A stretch of DNA of 64,000 bases from Laetiporus sulphureus 93-53 (GCF_001632365.1 NW_024468517.1:392829-456828); one strand, 5' to 3'. Positions 50,178 to 61,851 are shown, counted from the stretch's first letter. Notes: generated from the sequence alone by a model not told the origin. Numbers and translations: made by a program.

Positions 50178-50345
50178 ACGGTTCCCCGCATCCCGCGCGC
50201 ACTTCCATGATAAATGGAAGAAAAGCGGACAATATTGGCGCGGAAACGGACACACCCACTACAACAACGATTTGGCGAGCGCGCAGACGAGATGAAGATA
50301 GATCCGAATACCCTTCACGCTTAAGGATTCAAAAATCACGCCACA
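50178..50345 (+). repeat. Left copy of the duplicated segment (part 2, after the LINE)
   Basis: Continues the left copy beyond the insertion and aligns with about 50640-50830. Shared blocks include GGAC-ATATT-GCG, CGATTTGGCG/CGATCTGGCG, and AAGGAT followed by a stretch whose changes fall mostly every third base. Confidence 0.6.
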
Positions 50346-50439
50346 CACCTGTCGTGCATCCTCCGAAAATGCTGGGGTCCAAAGGCAACACAAATTTGCG
50401 GTACAGCGAGCGGCGTAGCAAGGACAGCCGCAATGGACC

Positions 50440-50830
50440 TTGCACGCAAAGATCTGGACAACGTACTTCACGTGGCGGATTCTACTGTAACCGGCGTCGA
50501 ACACGGGTTCTTGGTCGCGCCGATCCGTCTCCCACTTCTCGAGCCATCTCCGGTCTTCAACGTGCCTTTCCTGTGGGCACAGACTTCGGAGTTCCGCCGT
50601 GGCATCCAAGGTCAAAACAGGTCATGCACCCGCTGACAAAAGTACCTTCGCCGTGCACGAGACGGATGACAAACGCGATCGATACGGACGATATTAGCGG
50701 GTAAAAACGATATATCTGCCCACTGCATCGTGCATCGTCGATCTGGCGGAACGTGTAGACAACACGGGATTAGGTCCGCACACCGTTCCTACACAAGGAT
50801 CCACAAGTCAAGCTACGCGCCTGCAGCGAT
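50440..50830 (+). repeat. Right copy of the duplicated segment
   Basis: Aligns with both halves of the left copy. Its first part keeps an open frame at 50433-50636 (67 codons, containing STVTGVEHGFLVAP and FNVPFLWAQTSEFRRGIQ). The LINE target sequence has a paralogous, uninterrupted counterpart at 50626-50639 (GCACCCGCTGACAA). I do not recognise the protein. Confidence 0.65.
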
Positions 50831-53421
50831 CGAATTGGATCCGAGGTCGATCATCCGCCGTCAATCCCGCCTTGCTTGCCATATACGGCGGCCAATAAAT
50901 GGATACCACTGTTGTGTTATCTCAAGGGTAAGTATATGCGGTGATGAATGTGTTCACAGTCCACTCAGTCATCTCGTATCACAGCGAGAAGGCATCGCAG
51001 GAGAAGTTTCTCCTCGTCAGTTACTGGGGACCCCTGCGGTTTTACGAGTTGCTGCGACAACTATACAATGCTGTCAATTCCACGACTAGTGGGAAGTGGG
51101 AATGCGGAGGGCCATGCCATGCCCGGATGCGCTAAAGTTGAGTCTTGGTCAACGTCTGCCATTCGATCATGGACGGACGTACTTACATATCCGCTACCCT
51201 ATCTAGAGTCATAGTCGTCAATCGCGGTGGCGCATGCCTCAAAACGAGAGCGTGTCCGTGCACGAACGAAGTGCGTGTTTGTCAGGTGTGGGGTCCATCC
51301 CCACTTCCCCACCCCCACCCCCAGTCTCTTCACATTCCAACCCGGTACCCGCCGCAACGTTCCCCAGATCCGGGATCCAATTTCAGATACCTAGCCAAAG
51401 TGCACATAGGCGCCTCCATTCTCCCACACAGAACCTCCAGGCGCGCTCTACACGCTTTCATTTCTTTCACAATCTATTACTTACAATGACCAATGCTCGG
51501 GTCCGGGGCCAGAGCTCCTCGGGTTTCGGCTGCTTACGCAGTACTATGTGCGCGCCCCATAGGTCTATCTGGAACTTTTCCGAAGCAAAACTCTCGGCCC
51601 GCTACGAGACCGCTCCCACACCGTGTACTTTCATCATCTTCGAGCCGGATCCTATTAATCTTACGTACAATCCAGACTGCCAAATGCTGTTCTGACCTAT
51701 GGGTACCAGGTCCCGTCCTGCTGTGCGTAGCTGTGAAACGCCTCGTCAATTCCTCCCACCCAGGGCGGAGGGCCATGTGAACGGCGGTCGTTCCGGCTAA
51801 CAGTACGACAAAAACAATCCGGTTCCAAGACGCGGCATTCAGTGTGTGATCCGGTAGACTCCTCTTGTTCCTGTTCGGACGAGAGGTTCTCCGGCGTCCG
51901 CCAGAAACCGAACGAACACGCAAATGATCATCAATTGTTGTATCCCCCGTGGGGAGCCCGCATCTTCGAGATGCAACTGGAACATACGCCGTGGGGTCAT
52001 CCAGATTGCACTCGCCTGCACGTTATCGTGCGCGCATTCTTGCTCATCGCTCGCGGTGACAAAGTAGCCCCGCCCATGGACAGGAGGCGGGCAGGTGAGC
52101 GTGCGCGAATGCAGTGCTAGGCTTGTTGCGACATCTGCTCCTCAAAGTTTAAATCGCGTAAACCTCAAAGCCGTCTGCATTTCACCGTGCCTGGCGGGCT
52201 GACGCACCCGCGATGAGTGTAGGTGGCCGCCACTCCGAACTGGCGGCGGGCGCGCAGTAGCCAGCGTGGGAAGCATTGACCAACCTGGTAGCTGCGCGCA
52301 CACATCGGAACTACTCCGCTCGGCCGGCAGGTGTGGTGGACGCTAGCGGCGGTCAGGGGATATGATTTGACAAAAGTGACCACAATGACTTTAGGATTTT
52401 ACCTCCATCAGCATCCCACAATATCATCGGAAGGCAAGTGGGGCTCTGTGGCACCCGCGTATGTCCAAATCCATTTTGCGCCCAAGTGCCGCCAAAACGG
52501 CATCTTAAGGGCATCAAATGACCAGGACGGGCATCAACGCTCGCAACTCGTGTTACGCGCAACATTGTAGAGGCCGACTACTTAGTTTTCATGAGCAGCG
52601 GGTGATATAACAGTTATGGTCGATCATGGAGGTCAGGCCCGGCCGCCGTAAGGGTCGGATGTCATGTGAAATGGCCTTCGCTCCTGCGTCGCGGTATCAC
52701 CTTGCCCTACATAGGACCCGCCGAACACGTAGAACACGCGAGACCGCGACCGACTTATGCGATCATGCAGGAAGAAGGCGAGCCATATACGCGAAGTAAA
52801 CTGCAGCAGAGTCCCTTCCTTTATCGTAAAGCGCGCTGGAGACATCTGACCTCGCGTGTCACAGGTCTTCAGGGCGCTCTCGATCAGAGATAGTCCCGCT
52901 TTTTCTGATCGAGAAATTGTGACGACCATCATGTGAAGGCTTCTATCCCCGCCTTTCAGTTTCATTTGACGATAGAACTCGAGGCTGTGGGGTCCGCTTC
53001 CTGTGTGATAGGATAAGTATCCCCCATACGTGGGGAAACGGGACAGCCCCGTGGAGACATGGGGCCTGGCGGGGATGCCGTGGTCGGCGCCATGGATCTC
53101 GCGGATGAACCTCAGAGATCGTAGCCGGCCGACCCAGAACAGAAACCCATGCGCCACCTCGATCAGGACCTTCTCCTATACCGTTTATCATGAGGCCAGA
53201 GTAGAAGTGCCGAACAGGATCTTCAGCCTTGCCGGAACTGAATAAAATGCAAGCAGCTTGCTGTGCAGCCGTTGAGACAGAGTCCTTTCATCTCCGTCAG
53301 CCGACCCTCAACCCACATTTATTCTTCGTCTGACCTAGACATCCTGCTTTAACGCCGCCGTTGTGTGCATAGCCCTTCCGCTCCAGGCCCGTTCTTCATT
53401 GTTCCTGACCAGTCCACTACC
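50831..53421. other. Gene-poor stretch, probably decayed sequence
   Basis: No recognisable gene. It contains a 174-codon ORF on the minus strand at 52633-53157 and a 129-codon ORF on the minus strand at 51534-51923, both without a known domain. An 11-bp stem inverted repeat lies at 52878-52914. The last 150 bases are the upstream region of the aquaporin gene. Confidence 0.45.
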
Positions 53422-55103
53422 ATGCCTTCTCATGATAACAAAGGACACGAACTCGAGACTATCTCCGCCGAGCACCCTCACTCCCGCATGCGATCTGACT
53501 CAAAAGCAGATGGCTCCACTGAGCATGTTGAACACACTGCTGTCGTGGTTGGAAGCACAGAAACGAGCTCCACGATTGACGACACAACGACGGAACACTA
53601 CACGAAGTATCCAAACCGATGGTCAAGGGTTCGGTAGGTTGCTTCTGCATCGTTTGCGAAATGCGTCACTCATCCTTGTTTAGGGAGATTATCCGCGAGC
53701 CCGCTGCAGAGTTTTTCGGCACGATGATTCTGATCATCTTTGGAGCCGGCGTAGATTGTCAGGTTGTGTTGTCTTCCAATACTGCCGTTGCCCCGTCCCC
53801 GAAAGGAGTAGGTGTTCTTGTGACTACTCAGTGTCTCAGATGACTGACTTATTTCTGCGTTTCAGGACTATCTCTCCATCAACTTCGGATGGGCGATTGG
53901 TATGTCGCCGATTCTGCTTCTCTTCGCCACAGGTACTGACCCAATTTCTTTTTTTTTGCAGGCACAGCGCTCGGTGTTTGGTTCTCGGGCGGTGTGTCCG
54001 GGGGACACATCAATCCAGCGGTGACAATTGCAATGGCGACATTCCGTGACTTCCCCTGGCGCAAGGTCCCAATATACATCTTCTCTCAAATCATGGGTGC
54101 GCTGTGCGGCGCAGGGATCATCTACGCGAACTACATCCACGCAATCGACCTGTACGAGGGCGGTCGGCACATTCGGACCGTACCCGGCACGGCAAGCCTT
54201 TTCTCGACATATGCAGTGAGTCGGTCTTCTTACGTGCCGGAGCGCCGTGTGCGCGGCCGGCTCAATGCTCGAGCGCTGACCGTGCCCGCCCTCGTCGCAG
54301 CTGGATTATATGACGTCTGTGTCTTGTTTCTTCGACGAGGTTCGTCCATCCCCCGTCGCCGGTATCATCCGACGGGCCACTGATGTAGCGGCACTCTGCA
54401 GATCGTCGGGGCAGCGGCGTTGCTCCTTGTAGTGTGCGCCTTCGGCGACAAAAACAATGGACCCCCACCGGCAGGACTGGTCCCTCTCGCGTTGTTCATC
54501 ACGATTCTGGGTATCGGTGCCTCCCTGGGCATGCAGACAGGTGCGTTAGCAGCTCGCCACAGCTGATGCCATGTTGTGGACTCACATGGTGCGTTGCAGG
54601 TTACGCGATTAACCCCGCCCGTGATTTTGGCCCGAGATTGCTGACCGCCATGGTCGGTTACGGAAAAGAAGGTGCGCATTAACCTTTCCTCTGCCGCGCG
54701 CAGCATGGCTGATTTTGGTTTGTCCAGTGTTCACCTACCGCAAGTGAGCATCATCTACTCGCGGTACGGTTCATGATGCTGATACTTGTCCCCGTCCAGT
54801 CAGTTCTGGTTGTGGTGCCCGATCATCGCCCCAATCTGCGGCGCACTGAGTACGTCATTTGTTCGTCTTTCTCTCGTCGTCTGTGGCGCTGATAAGTCAC
54901 TGATAGTCGGCGTATTAATCTACGACACCTTCATCTTCACTGGGGCGGAGAGTATTCTGAACAGGCCGTAAGCCACTCTCTGCTCGTTCCGTCGGCGATG
55001 CTGATAATATTCTGACAGGAATGCACGCGCACGCGCACATCACGAGCAGGCGCGCAACTTGGAACGACACAAGATGCCCGCCTGCGTCGAGGAAATCGTC
55101 TAA
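53422..55103 (+). CDS. Aquaglyceroporin (MIP family channel)
   Basis: Major intrinsic protein passing water and glycerol through the plasma membrane. ATG at 53422 opens a cytosolic N-tail of about 70 residues ([20 protein letters not shown]...). The channel starts [22 protein letters not shown]. The first pore motif is [19 protein letters not shown] and the second is [20 protein letters not shown]. The Asp after NPAR is typical of glycerol-conducting members. Helices include [40 protein letters not shown] and [15 protein letters not shown]. At least eight short introns are needed, and they join in phase. The last exon gives [20 protein letters not shown] and ends CVEEIV. TAA is at 55101. Confidence 0.9.
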
Positions 55104-56813
55104 AAGCGCATCCCTGCGCCCTTCAAGACACACACGTCCCGTTCCGACCTTCATGAATCATGGCTCTCATGGCTTCACGGACTGTCCGCATCTTGATTTA
55201 TTTTACTTTGGGTATTAGATAGTGTATGTTGGATATTGTGCATTGTCGACTGCGGGGACGAGCAAATTAGCCAACGTACTGTATGAATTTATGTATTCGC
55301 CATTAGCATGCATTTACTTTTTTCGCCAGCTGTGGTCTGACGCTGTACACGTATCCGCCCCGATTAGCTGACATAAATGAATTCTGCCTCCTGTAGACTA
55401 TATGCATTCGACCAGGCGGGTCAGCCGCGAAACATAAATTGACACTATAAGCAGGGCGGGCACTCGCCGTGTATGCTTGTATCCTCTATACAATACCACT
55501 CAACGCTGGCGAGTGCGCGCAGCATATATGCTCCGGGATAGCGGAGACGTCGTGAAGTTCATAGTTTGGCAGTCCAGCACAACGTTAGCAAATCTCAACA
55601 GAACTCCAGGCGTAAATGGCATCTCACCACAGCCATGCTCAACCCTGCTATACACTGTCAAGGACTACCTTCGCGGAAGGAGCAACGGCATTCATGGCGC
55701 CAAAACCCGCCTGAACGGACGCGTGAGATAAGCTGCATAACCATAAATTCTTTTTTGATGAGTGTATGCGAAAGATTAGCCACAGCATGAAAATACCTGA
55801 AGATTAACGACATACAGTTGCTCCCGCGCACCAGCGTCTCGGATTTTGGTGCATGCAGTGAGGGAATCTGATTTGCCTGGGCGCATATAACGGACGAATT
55901 CGAGGACATTGGATGCATGTGCCGAGCTGGACTACAAATCGTGCATATATGCTCTTTATATCAAGCTGAGGCAATTTACCAGCATATAGTCGTATCCAGT
56001 GTCGAGTTGGGTCCAAGACGACCTCATGAAGGACATTGGCGTGCGGTTGTCGTTATTTGAGCCCAGACTGAATAGCGGTTCACAGCAAAAATAAGCATGA
56101 TTGGTGACATTGGTCCTTCGCGTCGTACCCGCATTTCGAGCCAGCATACATGAACCGACGGTAGAGCTGATCCTGCCGGCATGGTCTTGTATGCACCGAT
56201 GCACTTGGACCCTTGGGGGCGCATATAGTCGGTGAGCTTGCATGCTAAATGAGCATATAGCTGCCAAGTTCTAGTTGCTTCATTGTATTCAACGAATGAA
56301 TCCGTCGATGCACTCTCTCGTCAAATACGCGTAGAGTTTGAGAGCCGGACATCTGCAGAGTCGTAGGCGCACCGTCTCTGAGACCCATCTTCGAATAGAA
56401 TGTCGCCGATGGAGATTTCATAGATGTGTACTAAGGAAAACCTAGTTGTGGCCTTCTTGAACAAGCCGGGCGCGACAGGATCGTTTGCGATAGAGCCTAG
56501 AGGCTCAGTCCACACCCGACGTTCGAGTTCCAGACGTCCTACCCGCGGTGGAAAGCGCACCGTTGTCGGCTAGCACCATCAGGAAAGTGGCACAGTGCAG
56601 ATTACCAAGTCATAAAAGCAAGCCGATGACTGCAACGTGCAATGGAGACTTTATAATGCGCGACCAGGAAGGGTGGCAAGTCGCTGTGCTACGACGCGTC
56701 GGCATCACGTGATCTAGATCTGAGATTATGATGTTAAGTGATCCGGAGGTCTCCGCACGGTGCTCGCTCCGCGCACAGAAACTAAACCGAACGCGTGATC
56801 CACCTCAAGCATT
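55104..56813. other. Gene-poor stretch of 1.7 kb
   Basis: No clear gene. The string GCATATA (or its close kin) occurs at least six times between 55.46 and 56.27 kb. Two minus-strand ORFs, 56321-56560 and 55956-56267, read somewhat like protein (e.g. FKKATTRFSLVHIYEISIGD) but match no family I know. They may be remnants. COX20 promoter sequence is at the right end. Confidence 0.4.
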
Positions 56814-57417
56814 ATGTCGCAGTCTGGCAGCCCGGATACACCTGCGCCTGAGTCGGAGTCGGGGCCAAGGTCGTCAAAGAGGATCGTCTACCAGACAGAG
56901 ACAACGGGGAGCTACTGGGGGGACGTCAAGGAAGCAGTCAAGGCAGGGATTTCGGCTCTACTTTTCGCGAGCTGGAACACTCATGGCGCTTGAACAAGGC
57001 AGAGAATCTCATTGTGGAATGACTTTGAGCGGGTTGGCGAGATTCCATGTGCAAGGAGTAGCTTGCTGAGTGGAATCGCGAGCGGTGTGGGTGTAGGGGT
57101 CATCCGAGGACTGAGTGCAGGCGCGTTCATTCTCGGACTCGCGTCGGAGAGACTAAAACTTGCTTCTTCTCAGGCCCGTTCGTAGCCTCGAACTGGGCTG
57201 TGGGCACGTTCGTGGTCATCTCACTCGGTACATGGTATGCATGTCGTACCCCTCTTCTCCCGCAGCCACGCTGAGTTTCCCGACGTGCAGGACCGTATGT
57301 CAAAAGTCGTTACATGAGGAGCGGAGGCGCATTCAGCAAGTCGTGGAGCAGATCCCGAAACGCTACGCGAAAGAAGAGACCTCGGCATCGACGTCGCAGG
57401 AGGGATCCCGTTCATAG
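56814..57417 (+). CDS. COX20: Cytochrome c oxidase assembly protein COX20
   Basis: Inner-membrane chaperone that binds newly made Cox2 during assembly of complex IV. The start is ATG 56814 (MSQSGSPDTPAPESES). Exons are 56814-56936, 57003-57120 (or 57114), 57174-57234 and 57291-57417, giving 142 or 140 aa, the usual size. The family signature is IPCARSSLLSGIASGVGVGV, the short matrix-to-IMS hairpin. A second hydrophobic part follows (FVASNWAVGTFVVISLGTW joined to TVCQKSLHEERRRI) and then the conserved QQVVEQIPKRYAKEE. At the second intron two donors fit the phase: a GC donor at 57121 (keeps SAGPF) and a GT donor at 57115 (gives SPF). The track of separate short ORFs hides this gene because no exon exceeds 130 bases. 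Confidence 0.85.
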
Positions 57418-57591
57418 TCGCCACCATCAAAGACCAAGAAAAGCTCCCCGTTTATGCAACGGGCATCTACGTTCCATAGCGATACACATGACGTATTACA
57501 ATTTACTCTAACGTGTATGATAGTACTGAACACTAGAATCCACAACCGCATCGCGGTATTTGCCACTTTGAACGGCATCTGTCAGAATTCG

Positions 57592-58168
57592 AACTCGCCC
57601 CAGACCTCTTTCTTCCAGTTTTCGATAAGCTCGGGATCATCTTTGTACTTTGCTTGGAAGTCTTGGAAACCGCCTCGGAGGACGAGCACTTCATGGTGCT
57701 TGTCTTTGCCCTGCGCCTCCAGAGCATCACGTGTCTCGGCGTATACCTATATAGATGGAGATGTCAAGCAGGAGCGAGAAGGTCCACCGCGCAACGCACC
57801 CGGGCTGCCTTGGGTCCGCTGGAGGAGGCACGTTCGTGAACAGACCGTGGGAGTGGATCTCGATCGCGGCAAGAACTCACCGAACTTGAGACAACGCGCA
57901 ATGGAAGATGACCGTCGGGATTTCCTTCGTTTGGGCAACGAGCTCTTCGACGCGAGCAAGAAACCCATTCGAGGGCGAATTATGCGATCCTTTGATGTTT
58001 CCGCCGTAGTAATCATCATCTCGCACGTCCACAACGCAGTAATCTTTCATCGGGACCTTGTCGCTTTTGATCAGCGCAGCGAGCTCCTGCACCGAACATT
58101 AGTATGCCGATCAACGTCATTGAGGCGGAGAAAGGCAAACACACGTCGGGAGAGATGTACTTGGCCAT
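57592..58168 (-). CDS. Ych1/Arr2/Ibp1-type rhodanese phosphatase
   Basis: Small Cdc25-like rhodanese protein related to yeast Ych1 and Arr2 and fission-yeast Ibp1, a tyrosine phosphatase or arsenate reductase. ATG 58168 starts MAKYISPD, joined across the first intron to ELAALIKSDKVPMKDYCVVD. The rhodanese fold shows VVDVRDDDYYGGNIKGSHN and the active loop HCALSQVRGPKAAR, a complete C-x5-R signature assembled across an intron. The C-terminus reads EVLVLRGGFQDFQAKYKDD and ends KKEVWGEFEF. Four exons are needed and phases agree. The total of about 147 aa matches the family. It converges with COX20 (174 bases between stops). Arsenate reductase and protein phosphatase functions cannot be told apart here. 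Confidence 0.85.
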
Positions 58169-58778
58169 GCCGGAGGAACTTCGAGTGTAAAGCGGGTGCA
58201 CAGCGGCAAGACTGAAGCGGGTTCGAATTATGCTTTGTCGCAGGGTAATGAGCATAGGGAAAAGCTTATGTCATCGAGGCTAGCATGTGCGAAGGGCGGT
58301 AGGGCGGAGGTGCGAGAAAGCTGCGGCAATGAGGCCTGCCGCCCGAGAGGATCAAGAGTAATGAGCCGTATTAACGTTGCCATAGTCCCAAACATCTACA
58401 CGCGAGCAAAACTGGGAGGCGGAAGGTCTACATAGGACGGCGACGGGTTCGCAGAAGCGGCAGCACGCGTCGCGTCATTCAGCGCCTAGGTGATGTGGGG
58501 GCATTGCATTATTGCATAAAAAGCATGTCGGTCGATGTGAGACGCGTTCGAGCGGCCGGAAAGTCATGAGTTGGGCTGTGAACAAATTCTCAGAGCAAAC
58601 AAGGCAGTAGCCGGGTCAGAAGGGAGATTAAGACGGCAAGACACGACGATGCAAGTCGGCGCGAACGTGGTAGTGGCAAGACGAAGTATCACGAGTCGGG
58701 CTTAGCCGGAGCATTTAACGCGCCATAAAATCCCCATCCCTGCTCTCAACGTCACCATCAACCTCGCAGCCCTCCGCC
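58169..58778. other. Intergenic, divergent promoter region
   Basis: Lies between the starts of the rhodanese gene (minus) and VDAC (plus). It is rather purine-rich. I saw no gene or repeat. The sequence CATAAAA lies about 55 bases before the VDAC start. Confidence 0.45.
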
Positions 58779-59902
58779 ATGTCTCTCCCGCAGCCTGTAC
58801 CCCCCTCCTGGAAGGTACGTCTGCGCATCGTGCGGGACAGCGAGCACGCGCATCTCACCGCCGCATACAGGACCTCGGCAAGTCGTCCAACGATCTGCTC
58901 GGCAAGGACTTTCCCATTAGCGGAGTCGCGCTCGAGGTCAAGACGAACACGCCCTCGAATGTCACGTTCAAGGTTGCTGGTGTGCGCGACACCAAGAGCG
59001 CGCTGATCACGGGCGATATCGAGGCCAAGTTCGTTGAGAAGAAGCACGGTCTCGTCTTCACCCAGGGGTGGACTACCGCCAACGTCCTCCGTACCCAGGT
59101 CGAGCTCGAGAACCAGATTGCCAAGGGTCTCAAGCTTGAGCTCAACACCGCGCTCACGCCCGACACCGGCTCGAAGAGCGCGATATTTAACACCACCTAC
59201 AAGCAGCCCGGTCTCCACTCCCGCGCTTTCCTTGACCTGTTCAAGGTCAGTGCTTTCTTCACGCGTACTTTCGTCCAATTTGTCACACAAGGACTTGTTC
59301 GCTTAGGGTCCGACCTTCACCGCTGACACCGTCGTCGGTCGGGACGGCTTCCTCCTCGGTGCGGAGGCATCGTATAACGTGACGGAGGGCAAGGTCACCC
59401 GCTACGCCACCGCCATTGGCTACAGCGCGCCGGAATACGCCGTTACCATTCACGGTCTCGGCAACCTCAGCACGTTCGCCGCGAGCTACTACCACCGCGT
59501 AAGCCCTGACGTCGAGGCGGGCGCTAAGGCTGTCTACGACACCAAGGCGACCACCGCGGGTGTGAGCCTCGAGGTTGGTGCAAAGGCGTGAGTGTTGCTC
59601 CGTTCCACGAGTCCAAGACACGCATTGATTTTATCCTACTGTCGAAGGTACCTCGACTCGGCCGCGTTCGTCAAGGCGAAAATCAACAACTCCGGCATCC
59701 TCGCTCTTGGGTACACGCAGGCGCTCCGCCCTGGTGTCAAGGCCTCCTTTGGCCTTGCTCTCGACACGCAACGACTGAACGAAGTGTCCCCCACTGGGCC
59801 CGCCCACAAGGTCCGTCCACATCCGCCGCTGTCCGCTTCCGGTTTGCCTGCTGACGCGTCTCTTCGGCTTAGGTCGGCGCCAGCTTCACTTTCGAGGGTT
59901 AA
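58779..59902 (+). CDS. POR1: Mitochondrial porin (VDAC)
   Basis: Voltage-dependent anion channel of the mitochondrial outer membrane, passing metabolites and ATP. Five exons keep phase for 294 aa: 58779-58814, 58871-59245, 59307-59587, 59648-59810 and 59873-59902. The first exon encodes only MSLPQPVPPSWK. The second begins DLGKSSNDLLGKDFPISGVA, the N-terminal helix region. Alternating beta-strands of the 19-stranded barrel follow: VALEVKTNTPSNVTFKVAG, GLVFTQGWTTANVL, GLKLELNTALTP, AEYAVTIHGL-like strands and GILALGYTQALRPGVKASFG. The last exon gives VGASFTFEG, the usual closing strand. Many in-phase short introns and a tiny first exon are typical of fungal porin genes. Confidence 0.93.
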
Positions 59903-60580
59903 GGATCTCCTTAGTAGGGGGTCTGTATTACTGCACGTAGGATATCATTGTGAACTTATTCTCCCAAAGCAAAACGCGTCTTGTACCACAATAGTCTGAC
60001 CAGACATAGAAACGCAAGATAGGAGATTCCCGGAACTAGAGAAAACGCGCTCACGTGACTGGCGCGACGACTTGTTCTGTGTGGCTACGAACCTCAGGAA
60101 AAGCTGACTTGGGTGGAGTTGGCGCAGCAGCGCTGGTTCCAAATAACAGACGACGTACTACAGGTCGTTCGATATGTGAGAAGTTATGAAAGTTGTGAGT
60201 AATTACGGAAATCACACAACGCCCTGGAATCGTTGGTCGATTTCTTGCCTGGCTCCGCATAACTTCGCGAGTGATCCACGAGTGATCGTCGCACAGTTCG
60301 CCCCACAGCGCGCGTCTGCCATGCGCCAGGTGCAGATGACATCCTTCTTCGCAGCGACCACCTGAGGTGATCGTCGTCGAACGTAACACGAAGGCAGCGT
60401 GGATCATCGAAGGTGCGTTGCTTTCTGCAGCAGTAGTGTCGGTGACACACTGAGTGAGGTTCTCAGGCAGCTGCAGCAGGGCGAAAGCATAACCTTGTTT
60501 GGCATAATTTTATGTTCCGAGCTCCAGAACTTTCTTGCGCAGTATACTCCCCGTCGACAGAAGACGTGATTGGAGCTGGC
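59903..60580. other. Intergenic, 678 bases
   Basis: 3' flank of VDAC. No ORF with a recognisable domain and no structural RNA were seen. Confidence 0.45.
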
Positions 60581-61171
60581 CTAAACTAGATCGTCGGTGC
60601 TGACTGCATTCATCAACAGGTCCGTCCAGAAGAAGCAAAGTGGCCGAAGAGCGGAGTCGGTGCGGCTGCAGACCAGTTCGATCTCGTTGTGAGGTGTCGT
60701 GGAGCATTCAATGCTCTTGTTCAGCCAGGGGTACTCGTCCGTATCAGACGGCTCATGCGATCCATAGCGAACGGCTTCAAGTTGGTAATCATCCTGCTAT
60801 AGTAGGAAGTCGAGCATTTCATCCCACTTATTTCGTCCGGTGTACAGATCCAGATCTTTGGATTCCCATTGCGCGTATCTGTCGAGTGATGCCAAAGCAG
60901 ACGAACCGCTGATGACCGTGCCCGTCCGTCACATAGTCGCTCGGAAGTTGTCGGGGTCACGACAGTACGGACGCAGTAACGCTCGAACGGATCGCAGGAC
61001 CTCGTCCGTCACCATTTGGCATTCAGTCTTCGCGACGTCCTTCCAATGCAAGAGGCCGGGCATGTCCATGTGTTGCATTGTCTTTAGTTTCAGTTCTACA
61101 GGCAGCTTGTCAAGGGTGAGCATGATTTTTGCAGAGGAGATGCACTTGCACATCAAATCGACCGTATGCAC
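60581..61171 (-). pseudogene. Broken F-box/nucleotidyltransferase-like fungal family member
   Basis: One minus-strand frame reads from 61171 to a TAG at 60581-60583 with two in-frame stops. The start reads like an F-box (LTLDKLPVELKLKTMQH). After a spacer (LLRPYCRDPDNFRATM) comes a TGA, then TGTVISGSSALASLDRYAQW and ESKDLDLYTG. A TAG interrupts after MLDFLL, then QDDYQLEAV and more. The GS...DLDLY arrangement resembles the G-S-x(n)-D-x-D core of pol-beta-type nucleotidyltransferases. I recall the ISGS...DLDLY pattern from large families of uncharacterised Agaricomycete proteins. The stops suggest an inactive relic, although an intron covering either stop cannot be excluded. Confidence 0.6.
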
Positions 61172-61851
61172 ATGAGTGGTTCCATCATGAAGGAATCGTG
61201 GGGTGGTTACTGAGATGAGAGGAGTGCAACAACGACCCGAGGAGAGAGACGGGTGCTATGTAGGCAGCATTCTGACGATAGCGGATGACAGTCACAGCAC
61301 AGATACCGTAAGCACTGAAGAGCGGTGGTCAAGAGGGACATGATTGGGGATGAGGGTAGGTCTCAGGCAAAGTGTTGTGAACCGAATGAGCCGGTTCACG
61401 CGGTTCACGACACTTTGCCTGGGACTTTGAGATCTTATCCAACTCACAGCGTGAAAGCTACCGGGCCGCAGGCTGCAGCGAAAGAGCACTGGTGACAGTC
61501 GACAGTGGAACCAAGCAAACTCCGCCCCTGTCAAAATTAAGGCTTAACGCAAGGATTGAGATTCACCACCGTGTCAATAGCCAAATAATAAACTCTGTTA
61601 TTTGGAACTATGATACTGCTGATGCATCCACCTTCTAGATATATAGACAGATTCGATCCCATTTACATGCTTATACAAGTCAAACAGCATTTTGTACTCA
61701 AGCATCCAACAAAAGATAAGTTATAAAGCGCGAACTCACATACACGATCCACTGATCTGTTTCCTTTGTGTTGATACTACTCTGTTGTATATACTGCGTA
61801 TGTAGGACGACCAGGAGACGAATTGACCCAACGGATGCATTGATGATCACG
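61172..61851. other. Intergenic, 680 bases
   Basis: Between the pseudogene and the 3' end of the MFS gene. It holds a strong inverted repeat at 61364-61421 (listed separately) and an A/T-rich part near 61560-61740. No gene was seen. Confidence 0.45.
61364..61421. repeat. 21-bp inverted repeat (stem-loop), one mismatch
   Basis: Arms are 61364-61384 (begins CAGGCAAAGTGTTG) and 61401-61421 (ends ACACTTTGCCTG), separated by 16 bases. They pair along 21 bp with a single mismatch. CGGTTCACG is also repeated in tandem at the loop/right-arm border. It could be a small-RNA hairpin or a remnant of a mobile element. Confidence 0.75.

Noticed and set aside
58200..58225. GGTTCGAATT, similar to a tRNA B-box
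   Set aside because: No A-box, acceptor stem or anticodon arm at the right distance.
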